Shown: one piece after another, positions 1 through 7,449 of the stretch
Numbering within the stretch: the first letter of the stretch is position 1
Layout of the letters: the number at the start of each line of letters is the position of its first letter
Source: an uncultured Bacillota bacterium
Lineage (GTDB): Bacteria > Bacillota_I > Bacilli_A > RFN20 > CAG-826
Reading direction: 5' to 3'
Length of the DNA: 51,538 bases
Assembly: GCA_949291655.1 (NCBI GenBank)
Contig: CASEWT010000003.1
Span: forward strand, 1 to 51,538
Made by a program: the position numbers and the translations under genes
Notes under the pieces: model-generated
The model's input: the letters and a program-made list of their open reading frames with translations, nothing else
Database searches by the model: none
Told to the model about the DNA's origin: nothing

Positions 1-84
1 TGTTCGGCAGGCGTTGCCGTTGTAAATATCGACAACGGTTTTGGTGCAGGGCGTTTGGCAAGCATTATTAATCATATGAGGTGA
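1..84 (+). CDS. larB: LarB C-terminal end (partial)
   Basis: Only the last 27 codons and a TGA stop are present; the gene enters from the left edge. The peptide has the VNIDNGFGAG pattern found at the C-terminus of LarB, the enzyme that carboxylates nicotinic acid adenine dinucleotide in synthesis of the nickel-pincer cofactor of lactate racemase. The next gene, larC, starts 4 nt after the stop, matching the usual larB-larC order. Codon use is A/T-rich at third positions, unlike everything right of about 870. The family call rests on a short tail plus the neighbour. Confidence 0.7.
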   Translation, partial: CSAGVAVVNIDNGFGAGRLASIINHMR

Positions 85-88
85 GAGC

Positions 89-868
89 ATGAAAAAAGCA
101 CTTTACATAGAAGCATTTTCAGGTATCAGCGGCAACATGCTGCTTGGCGCGCTTATTGACCTTGGCGCTGACGCTGCTTATATAGAAGCAGAGCTTAAAA
201 AGATGAATCTTGGCGAATATAAACTGATTAATACGCGCGCAGATAAATGCGGCATAAATGCAGCTTATTTTAATGTTAAAATTCCGGGCGTAACGGAAGC
301 AGCCGAAGCAGAAGAAGCACATCTTCATGAACATCATGACGGGCATCACTGCCATCATCATGCCCATGGCTGCGAAGGTGAAGAACATCATCACCACCAT
401 CATGAGGAGCATCATTGCTGCCACCAGCATGCTCATGCTGCCGAAGAAGCGCATGAACATCACTGCTGCCATGCGCATGAAGCAGGTGCGCATCACCATC
501 ATGAACACCGAAATTTTAACGACATCAAAACTATCATTGAAAATTCAGATTTAAGCACTAATATAAAAGATAAAGCGGTAAATGTTTTCCGCATGCTTGG
601 CCTCGCCGAAGCAAAAGTTCACGGCAAAAGCCTTGAAGAAGTGCATTTTCATGAAGTAGGGGCAGTTGATACGATTATTGATATTGTCGGCAGCTGCCTG
701 GCTTTGGAAAATCTCGGCATAGAAAAAATTTATGTGTCTGAAATTAAAACCGGCTTCGGTTTTGTGCAGTGTGCGCATGGACTGATGCCCGTGCCTGCAC
801 CTGCAACAGCCGAGCTTTTGGCGCATGGGCTGCTTTATGCCAAAGGAAACATTGAACGCGAATGGGCG
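89..868 (+). CDS. larC: LarC nickel-insertion protein, N-terminal part, cut by a junction
   Basis: LarC inserts nickel into the pincer nucleotide cofactor of lactate racemase. The start ATG follows a GAGGTGA ribosome site that overlaps the larB stop. The N-terminus (YIEAFSGISGNM) and the later HFHEVGAVDTIIDIVG and MPVPAPATAELL segments are typical LarC blocks. Residues about 85-150 form a very His-rich, Cys-containing stretch, as expected for nickel storage in this family. Recognisable LarC sequence stops near residue 258 (GNIERE, bases 845-862); the family is usually about 400 residues. The frame then reads unrelated residues to a stop at 895. The missing C-terminal third and the change in codon use mark a chimeric junction rather than a natural short form. 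Confidence 0.85.
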
Positions 869-880
869 AAAAAGCGCCCG
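850..880. other. Abrupt junction between two unrelated sequences
   Basis: LarC homology on the plus strand ends near 862, and a GH2 glycosidase on the minus strand is cut in the same few bases. Left of the junction codons end mostly in A/T; right of it they end mostly in C/G. There are no inverted repeats, no target-site duplication and no integrase nearby. Two genes truncated tail to tail at one point, with a composition break, is what a misassembled contig looks like. A natural recombination scar is the alternative. Confidence 0.8.
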
Positions 881-1499
881 CAATCCGCGCCTTGATAATC
901 AGGTTTTTCTCATCGTAATCGGGATAGACGACAAGGCTTTCGAGATGCCCTTCCCGCGGAAGGGACTCAAAGTAAACGGGACCGTAGATGCCGCTCGTCG
1001 CCGTATACCAAATGCCCCCCGGGCGGTTGGATTGCTTCCCCCGGGGAAAGATGGGGCTATCGGTGTCGTCGCGAACCGCGAGTTCGACGACCATTCTTTC
1101 CTCGACTTTGGGAAGGTAGATCTCAAAGGGGAGGTAACCGCCTTCATGATGGGCAGCCAATGCGCCGTCCACATATACATCGGCCACTTGGTCGACAGCC
1201 GTGAAGACGATGCGGCCGGCCTTCCCGACGTATTCAGACGGAAAATGTATTTCCCGCCGGTAATGGAGAACGTCGGCCTTCCCGACTTTCCTCCCGATTC
1301 CCGAAAGGGGCGTTTCCACCGCGAAGGGAACGAGGATCGATTCCCCGTAACTAACCGGCCGGCCATCCGTCCCGTCGATGCAAAACTCCCACCGCCCGTT
1401 CAGCGAAAGGTACTTTTCCCGCTCGAAATAAGGATTGGGGTGTTCGCCCAAAGGAAGCTCGTCGGCCTTGGGCCCATATGGAGTCGATAGTTTTTCCAC
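863..1499 (-). CDS. Glycoside hydrolase family 2 (beta-galactosidase/beta-glucuronidase type), N-terminal fragment
   Basis: The first ~210 residues of a GH2 enzyme are present: an N-terminal PNPYFEREKYLSLNGRWEF segment, the jelly-roll sugar-binding domain with HYRREIHFP and VDQVADVYVDG, and the GGIWYTATSGIYGPVY block typical of the family. The Ig-like and TIM-barrel catalytic domains are missing because the sequence is cut at the junction near 863-870. There is no signal peptide, so a cytoplasmic enzyme acting on imported beta-linked oligosaccharides is likely. The start is GTG at 1499. It has no useful Shine-Dalgarno spacing, but a TAAAAT hexamer lies exactly 6 nt before it, suggesting a leaderless mRNA. 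Substrate specificity cannot be told from this part. Confidence 0.85.
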
Positions 1500-1505
1500 C
1501 CCTCT

Positions 1506-1534
1506 ATTTTATCGACATAACTTCCGGAGGCCAA
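1506..1534 (-). promoter_or_regulatory. Promoter of the GH2 gene, apparently leaderless
   Basis: On the minus strand TTGGCC (1529-1534), a 17-nt spacer and TAAAAT (1506-1511) form a sigma-A-like promoter. Only six bases (AGAGGG) separate the -10 box from the GTG start, so transcription should begin at or within a base or two of the start codon. Confidence 0.6.
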
Positions 1535-1630
1535 ATCGGGGCCCAAGGCACGATGCTTAGCGTTTTTGGGCAAGGCTATGGGCCGAGCCTCCTTCGCCAC
1601 CCGATAAGCAGACAATGCTACTATATGGCC

Positions 1631-2812
1631 ATGGAAAACCTTGCCTTCATCGAACGCTTCCTCGCTGCCCGCCCCGGAAGCGCCTACCTCTCCCTCGACT
1701 ACGAAAACAAGAACCCTCTTCTCGCCTCCTTCACCTCCGGCCTCATGCTGACAAGGAAGGTCGCCTTCCTCTTCAAGTCCCCGAAGCCTGTCGTCATTGC
1801 CCAAACCCTCGACTGCCCGTTTTTGAGGAAAGGCTACGTCGGGGAACGCTTCGAGGTCCTTGAATACCGGGACTGGAAAGAATACCTGACCCTTTTGAGG
1901 CAAAGCCTAGTCGGGACCGCGACGGTCTACATGGACGTTTCCGAGAACGGGCTTCTCCCCCGGGTCAGCCTCGCCGACTACGGGTCGGTTGCCTACGTCG
2001 CTTCGCTAGGAAAGGAAATCCGGAGCTCGGGCGACCTTCTCAACGAAATGATCGGGACCCTCTCTCCCGAGGGAGAAGCATCCCAGAAAATCGCCGCCGA
2101 CCTTCTTCTCGCCATCAAGGACGAAGCCTTCGCTTACATTTCCGCCGCCTTAAGGTCGAACCGCCCCGTCGACGAATACGAGGTCCAGTCCTTCATCGCC
2201 CGCCGCTTCGAGGAAGAAGGGATGGTCTACGACGACCCGCCGATCGTCGCCGTCAATGCCAACGCGTCGAACCCCCATTACCTCCCAAGCATGGAAAAAC
2301 ATTCCCCCATTAAGAAAGGCGACTTGATTCTCATCGACATGTGGGCCAAGAAGAAAGAGCCAGGCTCCGTCTACGGGGACATAACGTGGATGGCTTACGC
2401 TGGAAACCGTCTCCCGCCCGAAATGGCTAGGCCTTTCCGGACGCTCGTTAGGAGCATCGACGCGGCCCTCGCCTTCCTTACTTCCGAACTGCCAAAGAGG
2501 GAGGTCGCCGGCTACGAAGTCGACCGCCTCGTCCGGAAAATCGTCGAGGAAGACGGATACCTCCCCTACTTCACCCACCGGACCGGCCATTCGATCAAGG
2601 ACGATGCCGGCCCCCACGGCCCCGGAGTCAACATCGACGACTACGAGTCGCACGACGAACGGAAAATCGTCGACGGGAACTCCTTCTCCCTCGAGCCGGG
2701 CATTTATCTTCCTTCCTTCGGAATGCGGTCGGAGACCGACGTCCTCATCAAGGACCGAAAGCCTCTCGTCGTGGCTGGACGCCAAGAAAGCATTGTCCTT
2801 CTTCTCGATTGA
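1631..2812 (+). CDS. M24-family metallopeptidase (Xaa-Pro aminopeptidase-like)
   Basis: This cytoplasmic two-domain enzyme probably removes N-terminal residues preceding proline. The N-terminal ~170 residues match the creatinase-type N domain; the C-terminal half is a pita-bread M24 fold. Metal-ligand motifs are visible: LILIDMWAKK and GSVYGDITWM (two Asp), THRTGHSIKD (His), FSLEPGIYLP (Glu) and MRSETDVLI (last Glu). There are two candidate starts, ATG 1625 and ATG 1631. Neither has a Shine-Dalgarno. TGC-TACTAT (1616-1624) resembles an extended -10 box, which places transcription initiation at about 1631, so the second ATG is preferred. The gene is divergent from the GH2 gene and fits a peptide-using lifestyle with the Opp operon. 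An open frame continues upstream to 1478 but overlaps the divergent promoter. Confidence 0.88.
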   Translation: MENLAFIERFLAARPGSAYLSLDYENKNPLLASFTSGLMLTRKVAFLFKSPKPVVIAQTLDCPFLRKGYVGERFEVLEYRDWKEYLTLLRQSLVGTATVYMDVSENGLLPRVSLADYGSVAYVASLGKEIRSSGDLLNEMIGTLSPEGEASQKIAADLLLAIKDEAFAYISAALRSNRPVDEYEVQSFIARRFEEEGMVYDDPPIVAVNANASNPHYLPSMEKHSPIKKGDLILIDMWAKKKEPGSVYGDITWMAYAGNRLPPEMARPFRTLVRSIDAALAFLTSELPKREVAGYEVDRLVRKIVEEDGYLPYFTHRTGHSIKDDAGPHGPGVNIDDYESHDERKIVDGNSFSLEPGIYLPSFGMRSETDVLIKDRKPLVVAGRQESIVLLLD

Positions 2813-2820
2813 ACGATAAG

Positions 2821-2844
2821 AAAAGCCCCGCAAAAGGGGCTTTT
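2821..2844. terminator. Bidirectional intrinsic terminator
   Basis: AAAAGCCCC-gcaaaa-GGGGCTTTT forms a stem with A and T runs on both sides. It lies between the convergent M24 peptidase (ends 2812) and flavodiiron gene (ends 2869), so it can stop both transcripts. Confidence 0.85.
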
Positions 2845-2868
2845 CCTTTCAAAATTTGCTTAGAAGCC

Positions 2869-4062
2869 TTAACGAAGAGTCTCGTAGTACGCCTCGAGGC
2901 CTTTTCTAGCTTCCTCGTCCATTTGGAAGTTGACGCGGTAGCCGGGAACGACCGAGAAATGCAGTTGCTTCATCCTCTCGCTTAAATGGGGCACGGCTTC
3001 GCCGCTCCAACCGTAGTCGCCGAAGGCCGAAGCCTTCTTCCCTTGGGCGACCGTCCAGTAAATGCTTCCGAGAATGTCGTAGAAGAGGCAAATGGCGTCC
3101 CCGACGAGGGTCGGCGAGCCAAGGAGGACGATGCCGGAAGCGTAGATTGACTTGACGATTTCCGGCTTGACAGTCCCGTAATTGAGGGCATCGATCTCGT
3201 AGAAGGCGACTTCCTTCCCGTCTTCCTCGAAACGCTTCTTCAGGTAGAGGGCCATCTCCCGCGTGTAGCCGTAGGCCGTCGCGTAGACGATGGTCACCTT
3301 GTTCATGTCGTTATGGGGAACAAGGGGCAGGGAAAGCTCGCGATAGAGCTCGATTTGGTCATGGACCTTCTCGTCGATGACGCAGCCGTGGCCCGGGCAG
3401 ATCATTTCGATGTCGAGCTTTTCGACCCGATCGCAAGCTTGAAGGACGTAGTTTGCAAAAGGCCCCATGATGTTGTTGAAGTAGTACTCGAGGGCCGTCC
3501 GGTAGCCTTGCTTGTCCTTCTCTTGGCTGAGGAGGATGGCATCCGAGGCAAAATGGGCACCGAAGGCATCGCAGCTCACGAGAACCTTAAGCTCCTTGAT
3601 GTAAGTGAACATGACGTCCGGCCAATGGAGAAGGAGCCCGCTCACGAATTGGAAGGTGTACCCGCCAAAGGAGAAGGTGCCATTGGGAACCATCTGCATT
3701 TTCTTGAACGGCTTCCGGATGATCTTCTCGAGGTTGTTGAGAGCAGCAAAGGATGCGACGACAGTAATGTCGGGATTCTTTTCCAAAAGGGAAGCGATCG
3801 CGCCGCTATGGTCGGGCTCGGTGTGGGTTACGAAAATGTATTTGATCTCATCGAAGCTGACGAGCGAGGAAAGATGGTCGAGGTATTCGTCCTTGAAGGA
3901 AAGCTTGGCGGCTTCGAAGACGATTGCCCCCTCCTTTGTCTTGAGAAGGTAGCTGTTGTAGCTCGTGCCGTAATCGGTCCGCACCGCCACGTCGAAGACC
4001 TTGAGAGTGTGGTCGATGACGCCGACGTAATAGAGGTTTTTCTTAAGTTCGAGACTCTTCAT
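2869..4062 (-). CDS. fprA: Flavodiiron protein (FprA/FDP type A)
   Basis: Flavodiiron proteins reduce O2 to water and/or NO to N2O in anaerobes. Residues 1-250 are the metallo-beta-lactamase-like di-iron domain with the ligand motif H80-x-E82-x-D84-H85, then a LLHWPDVMFTY segment, SCDAFGAHF and PGHG. Residues ~255-395 are the flavodoxin domain, beginning with an FMN phosphate loop in VTIVYATAYGYTREMA. The length of 397 residues is normal for the class without rubredoxin or flavin-reductase fusions, so electrons must come from a separate donor, not visible here. The start has an AAGGA ribosome site 7-9 nt upstream and a good promoter. The gene is monocistronic between two terminators. Confidence 0.95.
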   Translation of the reverse strand: MKSLELKKNLYYVGVIDHTLKVFDVAVRTDYGTSYNSYLLKTKEGAIVFEAAKLSFKDEYLDHLSSLVSFDEIKYIFVTHTEPDHSGAIASLLEKNPDITVVASFAALNNLEKIIRKPFKKMQMVPNGTFSFGGYTFQFVSGLLLHWPDVMFTYIKELKVLVSCDAFGAHFASDAILLSQEKDKQGYRTALEYYFNNIMGPFANYVLQACDRVEKLDIEMICPGHGCVIDEKVHDQIELYRELSLPLVPHNDMNKVTIVYATAYGYTREMALYLKKRFEEDGKEVAFYEIDALNYGTVKPEIVKSIYASGIVLLGSPTLVGDAICLFYDILGSIYWTVAQGKKASAFGDYGWSGEAVPHLSERMKQLHFSVVPGYRVNFQMDEEARKGLEAYYETLR

Positions 4063-4093
4063 GGAATTTCCTTATTTCTCCTTGCCAAAGGGG

Positions 4094-4122
4094 ATTATAA
4101 AAGGCTAAGGGGCCGATGTCTT
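4094..4122 (-). promoter_or_regulatory. Promoter of fprA
   Basis: Minus strand: -35 AAGACA (4117-4122), 17-nt spacer, consensus -10 TATAAT (4094-4099). The start codon is about 25 nt past the predicted +1, leaving room for the visible ribosome site. Confidence 0.7.
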
Positions 4123-4132
4123 AAAAGACGAT

Positions 4133-4156
4133 AAAAAACCGGGCCTCAGGCCCGGT
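4133..4156 (-). terminator. Terminator after hsp20
   Basis: Minus strand ACCGGGCC-tga-GGCCCGGT followed by six T residues, 16 nt past the hsp20 stop. A strong intrinsic terminator separating hsp20 from fprA. Confidence 0.85.
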
Positions 4157-4171
4157 AGGTTGCATCATGCC

Positions 4172-4603
4172 TTACTTGATGGCAATCCGATGGCCGTTTT
4201 CGACCGGCTTCTCGACCTTTTTCGGAACGAGGATGTGAAGGACGCCGTTGTTGAAGGAAGCCTCGATTTTCTCCTCATCGACACTACCGAGGTAGTAGCT
4301 GCGGCTCGAGACGCCGGAGAAGCGCTCCCGATGGACGAAGTTCTTCCTCTTCTCGCCGTTATCGAAATTGCGGTTGGCCTTGGCCTTGATGGTGAGATAG
4401 CCGTCGTCGAGGGTTACCGAGATGTCGTCCTTGCTGATTCCAGGAAGGTCGATGTCAAGTTCGTAATCGTTCTCGCTTTCGGTCACGTCGGTCCTCATCT
4501 CGAGGCCGCGCGCCACGTGGCTATCGCGGATCACGTCCGGGGTAAGGAAGTCGAACAGCGGGTCGAAGAAGCCCTCCGTGTAGTTGGTCAATTCATTCTT
4601 CAT
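4172..4603 (-). CDS. hsp20: Small heat-shock protein, Hsp20/alpha-crystallin family
   Basis: This is an ATP-independent holdase that binds unfolding proteins and passes them to ClpB/DnaK systems. At 143 residues it has the family's usual size. A short N-terminal arm rich in Phe is followed by the alpha-crystallin domain (about 40-130) with ELDIDLPGISKDDI, DDGYLTIKA and the closing GVLHILVPK strand. The C-terminal tail ends in HRIAIK, giving the I-x-I-type anchor used for oligomer assembly. Start: ATG with GGAGG 9 nt upstream. Two CIRCE boxes flank and overlap its promoter, so HrcA control is expected. The hrcA gene is not in the window. Confidence 0.95.
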   Translation of the reverse strand: MKNELTNYTEGFFDPLFDFLTPDVIRDSHVARGLEMRTDVTESENDYELDIDLPGISKDDISVTLDDGYLTIKAKANRNFDNGEKRKNFVHRERFSGVSSRSYYLGSVDEEKIEASFNNGVLHILVPKKVEKPVENGHRIAIK

Positions 4604-4615
4604 AAGTCTTGCCTC

Positions 4616-4642
4616 CTAGCACTCTTCCTTTCCAAGTGCTAA
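4616..4642. promoter_or_regulatory. CIRCE operator, promoter-proximal copy for hsp20
   Basis: CTAGCACTC-N9-AAGTGCTAA on the plus strand, matching the HrcA-binding CIRCE consensus (TTAGCACTC-N9-GAGTGCTAA) with one mismatch in each arm. It covers the predicted transcription start and the beginning of the leader. Confidence 0.92.
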
Positions 4643-4646
4643 CTAT

Positions 4647-4674
4647 ATGATAACCCCCTTTTTAGCACTTGCAA
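4647..4674 (-). promoter_or_regulatory. Promoter of hsp20
   Basis: Minus strand -35 TTGCAA (4669-4674), 16-nt spacer, -10 TATCAT (4647-4652). The -35 lies inside the upstream CIRCE and the predicted +1 lies inside the downstream CIRCE. Confidence 0.65.
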
Positions 4675-4688
4675 GTCTAAAGTGCCAA
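4662..4688. promoter_or_regulatory. Second CIRCE operator upstream of hsp20
   Basis: TTAGCACTT-N9-AAGTGCCAA, a slightly weaker CIRCE, centred 46 bp from the first. Spanning the -35 box, it would let two HrcA dimers clamp the promoter. Confidence 0.8.
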
Positions 4689-4795
4689 TTTGCGAAAATT
4701 AGTCCCTTTTCTTCGATAACGTCTGAATTTTTTATTACTGAAAAGTAGATACTTCAGCCTTCATTGGCCTGATCGACGATGCCAAGAGGGGCTAT

Positions 4796-5275
4796 TCAAA
4801 GGAGCAAAAGATCGGCAACCGCGGCTCCGAGAAAAACTTTCAGATCGTTTGGCGAAAGCCCGACTTGCAAGCCGCGCCGCCCGCCCGAAACGAAGATCGC
4901 CGGGAATAGGAAAGCCGTCTCGTCCATGTAGCAGGGCATCCTTTTCTTCAGGCCAATGGGGCTACAACCCCCGTGGACGTATCCGGTCAATGGAAGTAGT
5001 TCCTTTTGGGGGATGAGCTTAATCCATTTCGAACCGGTCGCCCGAGCCGCCTTCTTGAGGTCGAGTTCCCGATCGATCGGCACTTCGAAGATGAAATGCT
5101 CGCGGGCTTCGTTTTCGGCCACCAGCGATTTGAAAACGGAAGAAGGGTCTTCGCACAGCTCCTGGGCAACCGCAAGCCCGTCGACGGCCTCCGGGTCGTA
5201 GATGCGGACTTCGTGGGGGATGCCCGCCCCGGTAAGGAGACGGATGGCATTGCTCATAGTTTCCTTTTTGGCCAT
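4796..5275 (-). CDS. ybaK: YbaK/EbsC-type aminoacyl-tRNA deacylase (Cys-tRNA(Pro)/Cys-tRNA(Cys) editing)
   Basis: Free-standing homologue of the prolyl-tRNA synthetase editing domain; it hydrolyses Cys mis-attached to tRNA-Pro. The 159-residue product shows the family landmarks VFKSLVAENE (the conserved lysine that positions the substrate), LDLKKAARATGSKWI, YVHGGCSPIGLKKRMPCYMDE and FVSGGRRGLQVGLSPNDL. Start: ATG at 5275 preceded by GAGGA at 5-6 nt. The frame stays open further upstream but there crosses a terminator hairpin, so the longer form is rejected. It stands alone between a terminator and an intergenic stretch. Cytoplasmic. Confidence 0.9.
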   Translation of the reverse strand: MAKKETMSNAIRLLTGAGIPHEVRIYDPEAVDGLAVAQELCEDPSSVFKSLVAENEAREHFIFEVPIDRELDLKKAARATGSKWIKLIPQKELLPLTGYVHGGCSPIGLKKRMPCYMDETAFLFPAIFVSGGRRGLQVGLSPNDLKVFLGAAVADLLLL

Positions 5276-5291
5276 GTCTATCCTCGGTAAG

Positions 5292-5314
5292 AAAAAGGGG
5301 CGGTCGCCCGCCCC
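5292..5314 (-). terminator. Terminator after the 159-residue membrane protein
   Basis: Minus strand GGGGCGG-gcga-CCGCCCC followed by TTTTT. It lies just upstream of the ybaK start and ends the transcript from 5811. Confidence 0.8.
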
Positions 5315-5331
5315 GCTGCTCGAAAAGGCAA

Positions 5332-5811
5332 TCAGTTCTTCTTCCGCCCGAAGAGGCCGATGGCCCCCATGGCGAGGGAGAGAACGGCAGAGACGGCAAC
5401 GGCCGCCCCGGCCGCGATGATGCCCCACATCATCTCATAGGTCGTTCCCGGGATAACGTTGGGGGCAATGCTCGGGGTAAGGAAGGTAATGACCGCCGTG
5501 ACCGCCGCCATGATCCCGGCAAGGAGATGGAGGAAGCCGGCAAAGCGATGGCTCCGGCCGAAGGAGAAGACGACGGCGAGAAGCTGGAAGGCCGAGGCGA
5601 TGACCAGAAGGACGAAGCTGGCGACGAAGGTGCCGCTCGACTGCAGGGCCCCGAAGGCGAGGTTCCCGAAGACGAAGTCGTAGATCGTCGCGTAGTTGGC
5701 CGCGGTCCCGGCATAGACGGCCGGGGCGGCAAAGAAACCGAAGCCGGCGCCGGCCCCGATGAGCAGGGCCAAGATGCCGAGCAATCCGTACACGTTGTTT
5801 GCTTTTTTCAT
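5332..5811 (-). CDS. Small four-helix membrane protein, unknown function
   Basis: Not recognised. The 159 residues hold four hydrophobic segments at roughly 8-32, 58-82, 90-112 and 128-150, with short loops and a basic GRKKN tail, suggesting an integral membrane protein with both ends inside. A 25-residue outside loop between helices 1 and 2 is rich in Ala, Tyr and Phe. Start: ATG with GAGGA 8 nt upstream. It is separated from the metalloprotease upstream by about 70 bp and ends in its own terminator, so it is probably transcribed alone or by read-through from the opp operon. Ordinary composition. Confidence 0.75.
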   Translation of the reverse strand: MKKANNVYGLLGILALLIGAGAGFGFFAAPAVYAGTAANYATIYDFVFGNLAFGALQSSGTFVASFVLLVIASAFQLLAVVFSFGRSHRFAGFLHLLAGIMAAVTAVITFLTPSIAPNVIPGTTYEMMWGIIAAGAAVAVSAVLSLAMGAIGLFGRKKN

Positions 5812-5883
5812 GCTGTAATCCTCATTCAGACGGCTAATAGTTTACTTTCGCGAATACCGACATGCAATAACGCGTTCGCGCGC

Positions 5884-7449
5884 TCACGCACGGGTAAACG
5901 CAATCGTCGCCTCCGAGCCGTCGCTGGCTAGGTCGGTAACCTGGAAGGCGTAGGCGAAGCCGGTCCCGTCGTTGGAAAGGCAGCTTTCTCCTTGCCGCCC
6001 GTTCGGGAACTGCTCCCGAATGCCGTTATCGCCGTAATCAAGGCTCTCGCCCTCCATGAAGAGGCAATCCGAAACCCCGTTGAGCAAGGTCCCGCCGAAG
6101 CCTTGGGCCAAGCTCGCGCAGACGTTTTCCGTCTCGAAGGCGACCCCGACCCGAGATGGGGCGATGAGGCTGATCTGGCGGAACGACGATTCGGCCTCCG
6201 CGACGCTGGAGACGGTATTGCTCGCCTCCATGTAACAGCCTTCGCTCGGAATGTAATTCACGTAGTCGTAGAGATAGTATTGCCCGTTTTGATAGACAAG
6301 CCGGCGAAGCCTGGCATCGACGTGGTAGACCCGGATGCCCGGCTCGGAAAACCCTTGGAACCCGTTCCCGGGATACGGAGAGAGGGAATCCTGCTCATTG
6401 AGGCCGGTCGGGGAATAAAGCTCGAGGAGAAGGTATTCCCCGAAACTCGATCCCTGGTAGCCGTCGTTGGTCGGGATAAGGACGGCGTCCCCGGTCTCGG
6501 CGAGGTTCCCAATGGTAATGGAACCCTCCTTGTTGACGACATAGGGAGAGATCCAGCCAAGGGCGAACTTCGAATAGGCGCAGTGGTCGATGACGTTGGC
6601 GTCCATCATGTCGATATAGCCGGTCGGGGAAGTATTCCCTTCGGTATCGTAATAGTCGTTGAGCCCAAGCAGGTGGCCGGTTTCGTGAACGAAAGTATGG
6701 GCATCGACGGCCGTCTCCCCGTATCCTTCGTAAAGGAAACGGTAGGAAGCCCAGCTATAGGCATAGCCGACCGGATCATAGGGGTCGTAGTCGCCGGCCG
6801 CCTCGTAATCCCAGTAGGTGAAGGCCCATTGGATGCTCGATCCGCCCTCGGAATCGTAAGGGGCGCTGTAAACCATCCAGACGGCATCGAGGAAGCCGTC
6901 GCCGTTGCCGTCGAAATCGCGGAGGGAAGAACCCGATTCGTCCCGGTAGGCCTCGACGGCCCGGCGCATCAGATAGCTGACGCCCTCAGCCGAGGAAGCG
7001 GAGACGTTATCCCTCTCGATTTCCTCGAGGGTCAATCCGCATTCGTACCACGGGGCAACCGTCGCGCGGAAGGAAAGCTCGCCGTAGCTCGACGTCTCAT
7101 AGAAGCTCGATACCGACTCCCAGCCCGTCTCGCCGCTTGTTCCGTTGAAGGCGGCCTCGAGGTCCCGGGAAATCGCGCTTTCCTCGCTCGAAGAGAGCTC
7201 GTAGCCCTTTATCTCGATCGGGAGGACAAGGACGTTCACGTCCCCTTCCGAGGGCGTCGCGACAATGCCCGTGTTCAGCGAATAGTCCTCCATCGAAATG
7301 GTATTCGCCGCCTTCCCGTAATTGCCGTCGGGCAAGCTCAGGATGTAGTCGTTGCTGCTCCCGCCGATGAGGTCGAAAATCGTCAGAGAGCATGAAGAAA
7401 GGGCGAGAGTTCCCGCCCCAAGAAGAAAAGCTGAAAGCCTCTTATTCAT
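5884..7449 (-). CDS. Secreted M6-like metalloprotease lipoprotein
   Basis: Zinc protease probably anchored to the outer face of the membrane. The N-terminus is a lipoprotein signal with lipobox LSSC, lipidated Cys20. The zinc motif H255-E-T-G-H259-LLGLNDYYD is followed by an MMDAN Met-turn and NVIDHCAYSKFALGW, the arrangement of the M6 (immune inhibitor A-like) family. An acidic DGNGDGFLDAVW segment may bind calcium. A start 9 codons upstream is open, but MNKRLSAF fits a signal peptide. The ATG overlaps the previous stop (ATGAATAA), so the gene is translationally coupled to the membrane protein and belongs to the opp operon. It likely makes peptides for OppA to capture. 521 residues. Confidence 0.85.
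   Translation of the reverse strand: MNKRLSAFLLGAGTLALSSCSLTIFDLIGGSSNDYILSLPDGNYGKAANTISMEDYSLNTGIVATPSEGDVNVLVLPIEIKGYELSSSEESAISRDLEAAFNGTSGETGWESVSSFYETSSYGELSFRATVAPWYECGLTLEEIERDNVSASSAEGVSYLMRRAVEAYRDESGSSLRDFDGNGDGFLDAVWMVYSAPYDSEGGSSIQWAFTYWDYEAAGDYDPYDPVGYAYSWASYRFLYEGYGETAVDAHTFVHETGHLLGLNDYYDTEGNTSPTGYIDMMDANVIDHCAYSKFALGWISPYVVNKEGSITIGNLAETGDAVLIPTNDGYQGSSFGEYLLLELYSPTGLNEQDSLSPYPGNGFQGFSEPGIRVYHVDARLRRLVYQNGQYYLYDYVNYIPSEGCYMEASNTVSSVAEAESSFRQISLIAPSRVGVAFETENVCASLAQGFGGTLLNGVSDCLFMEGESLDYGDNGIREQFPNGRQGESCLSNDGTGFAYAFQVTDLASDGSEATIAFTRA

Noticed and set aside
119-508. Met-rich frame antisense to the His-rich part of larC
   Set aside because: Produced by reading CAT/CAC repeats backwards (ATG/GTG); not a gene.
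300-510. His-codon repeats in larC as a DNA repeat array
   Set aside because: Codons and spacing are irregular; this is a metal-binding protein stretch, not a CRISPR or tandem array.
5276-5428. N-terminal extension of YbaK by 51 codons
   Set aside because: It crosses a terminator hairpin and encodes a non-family sequence; MAKKETMS at 5275 has a good ribosome site.
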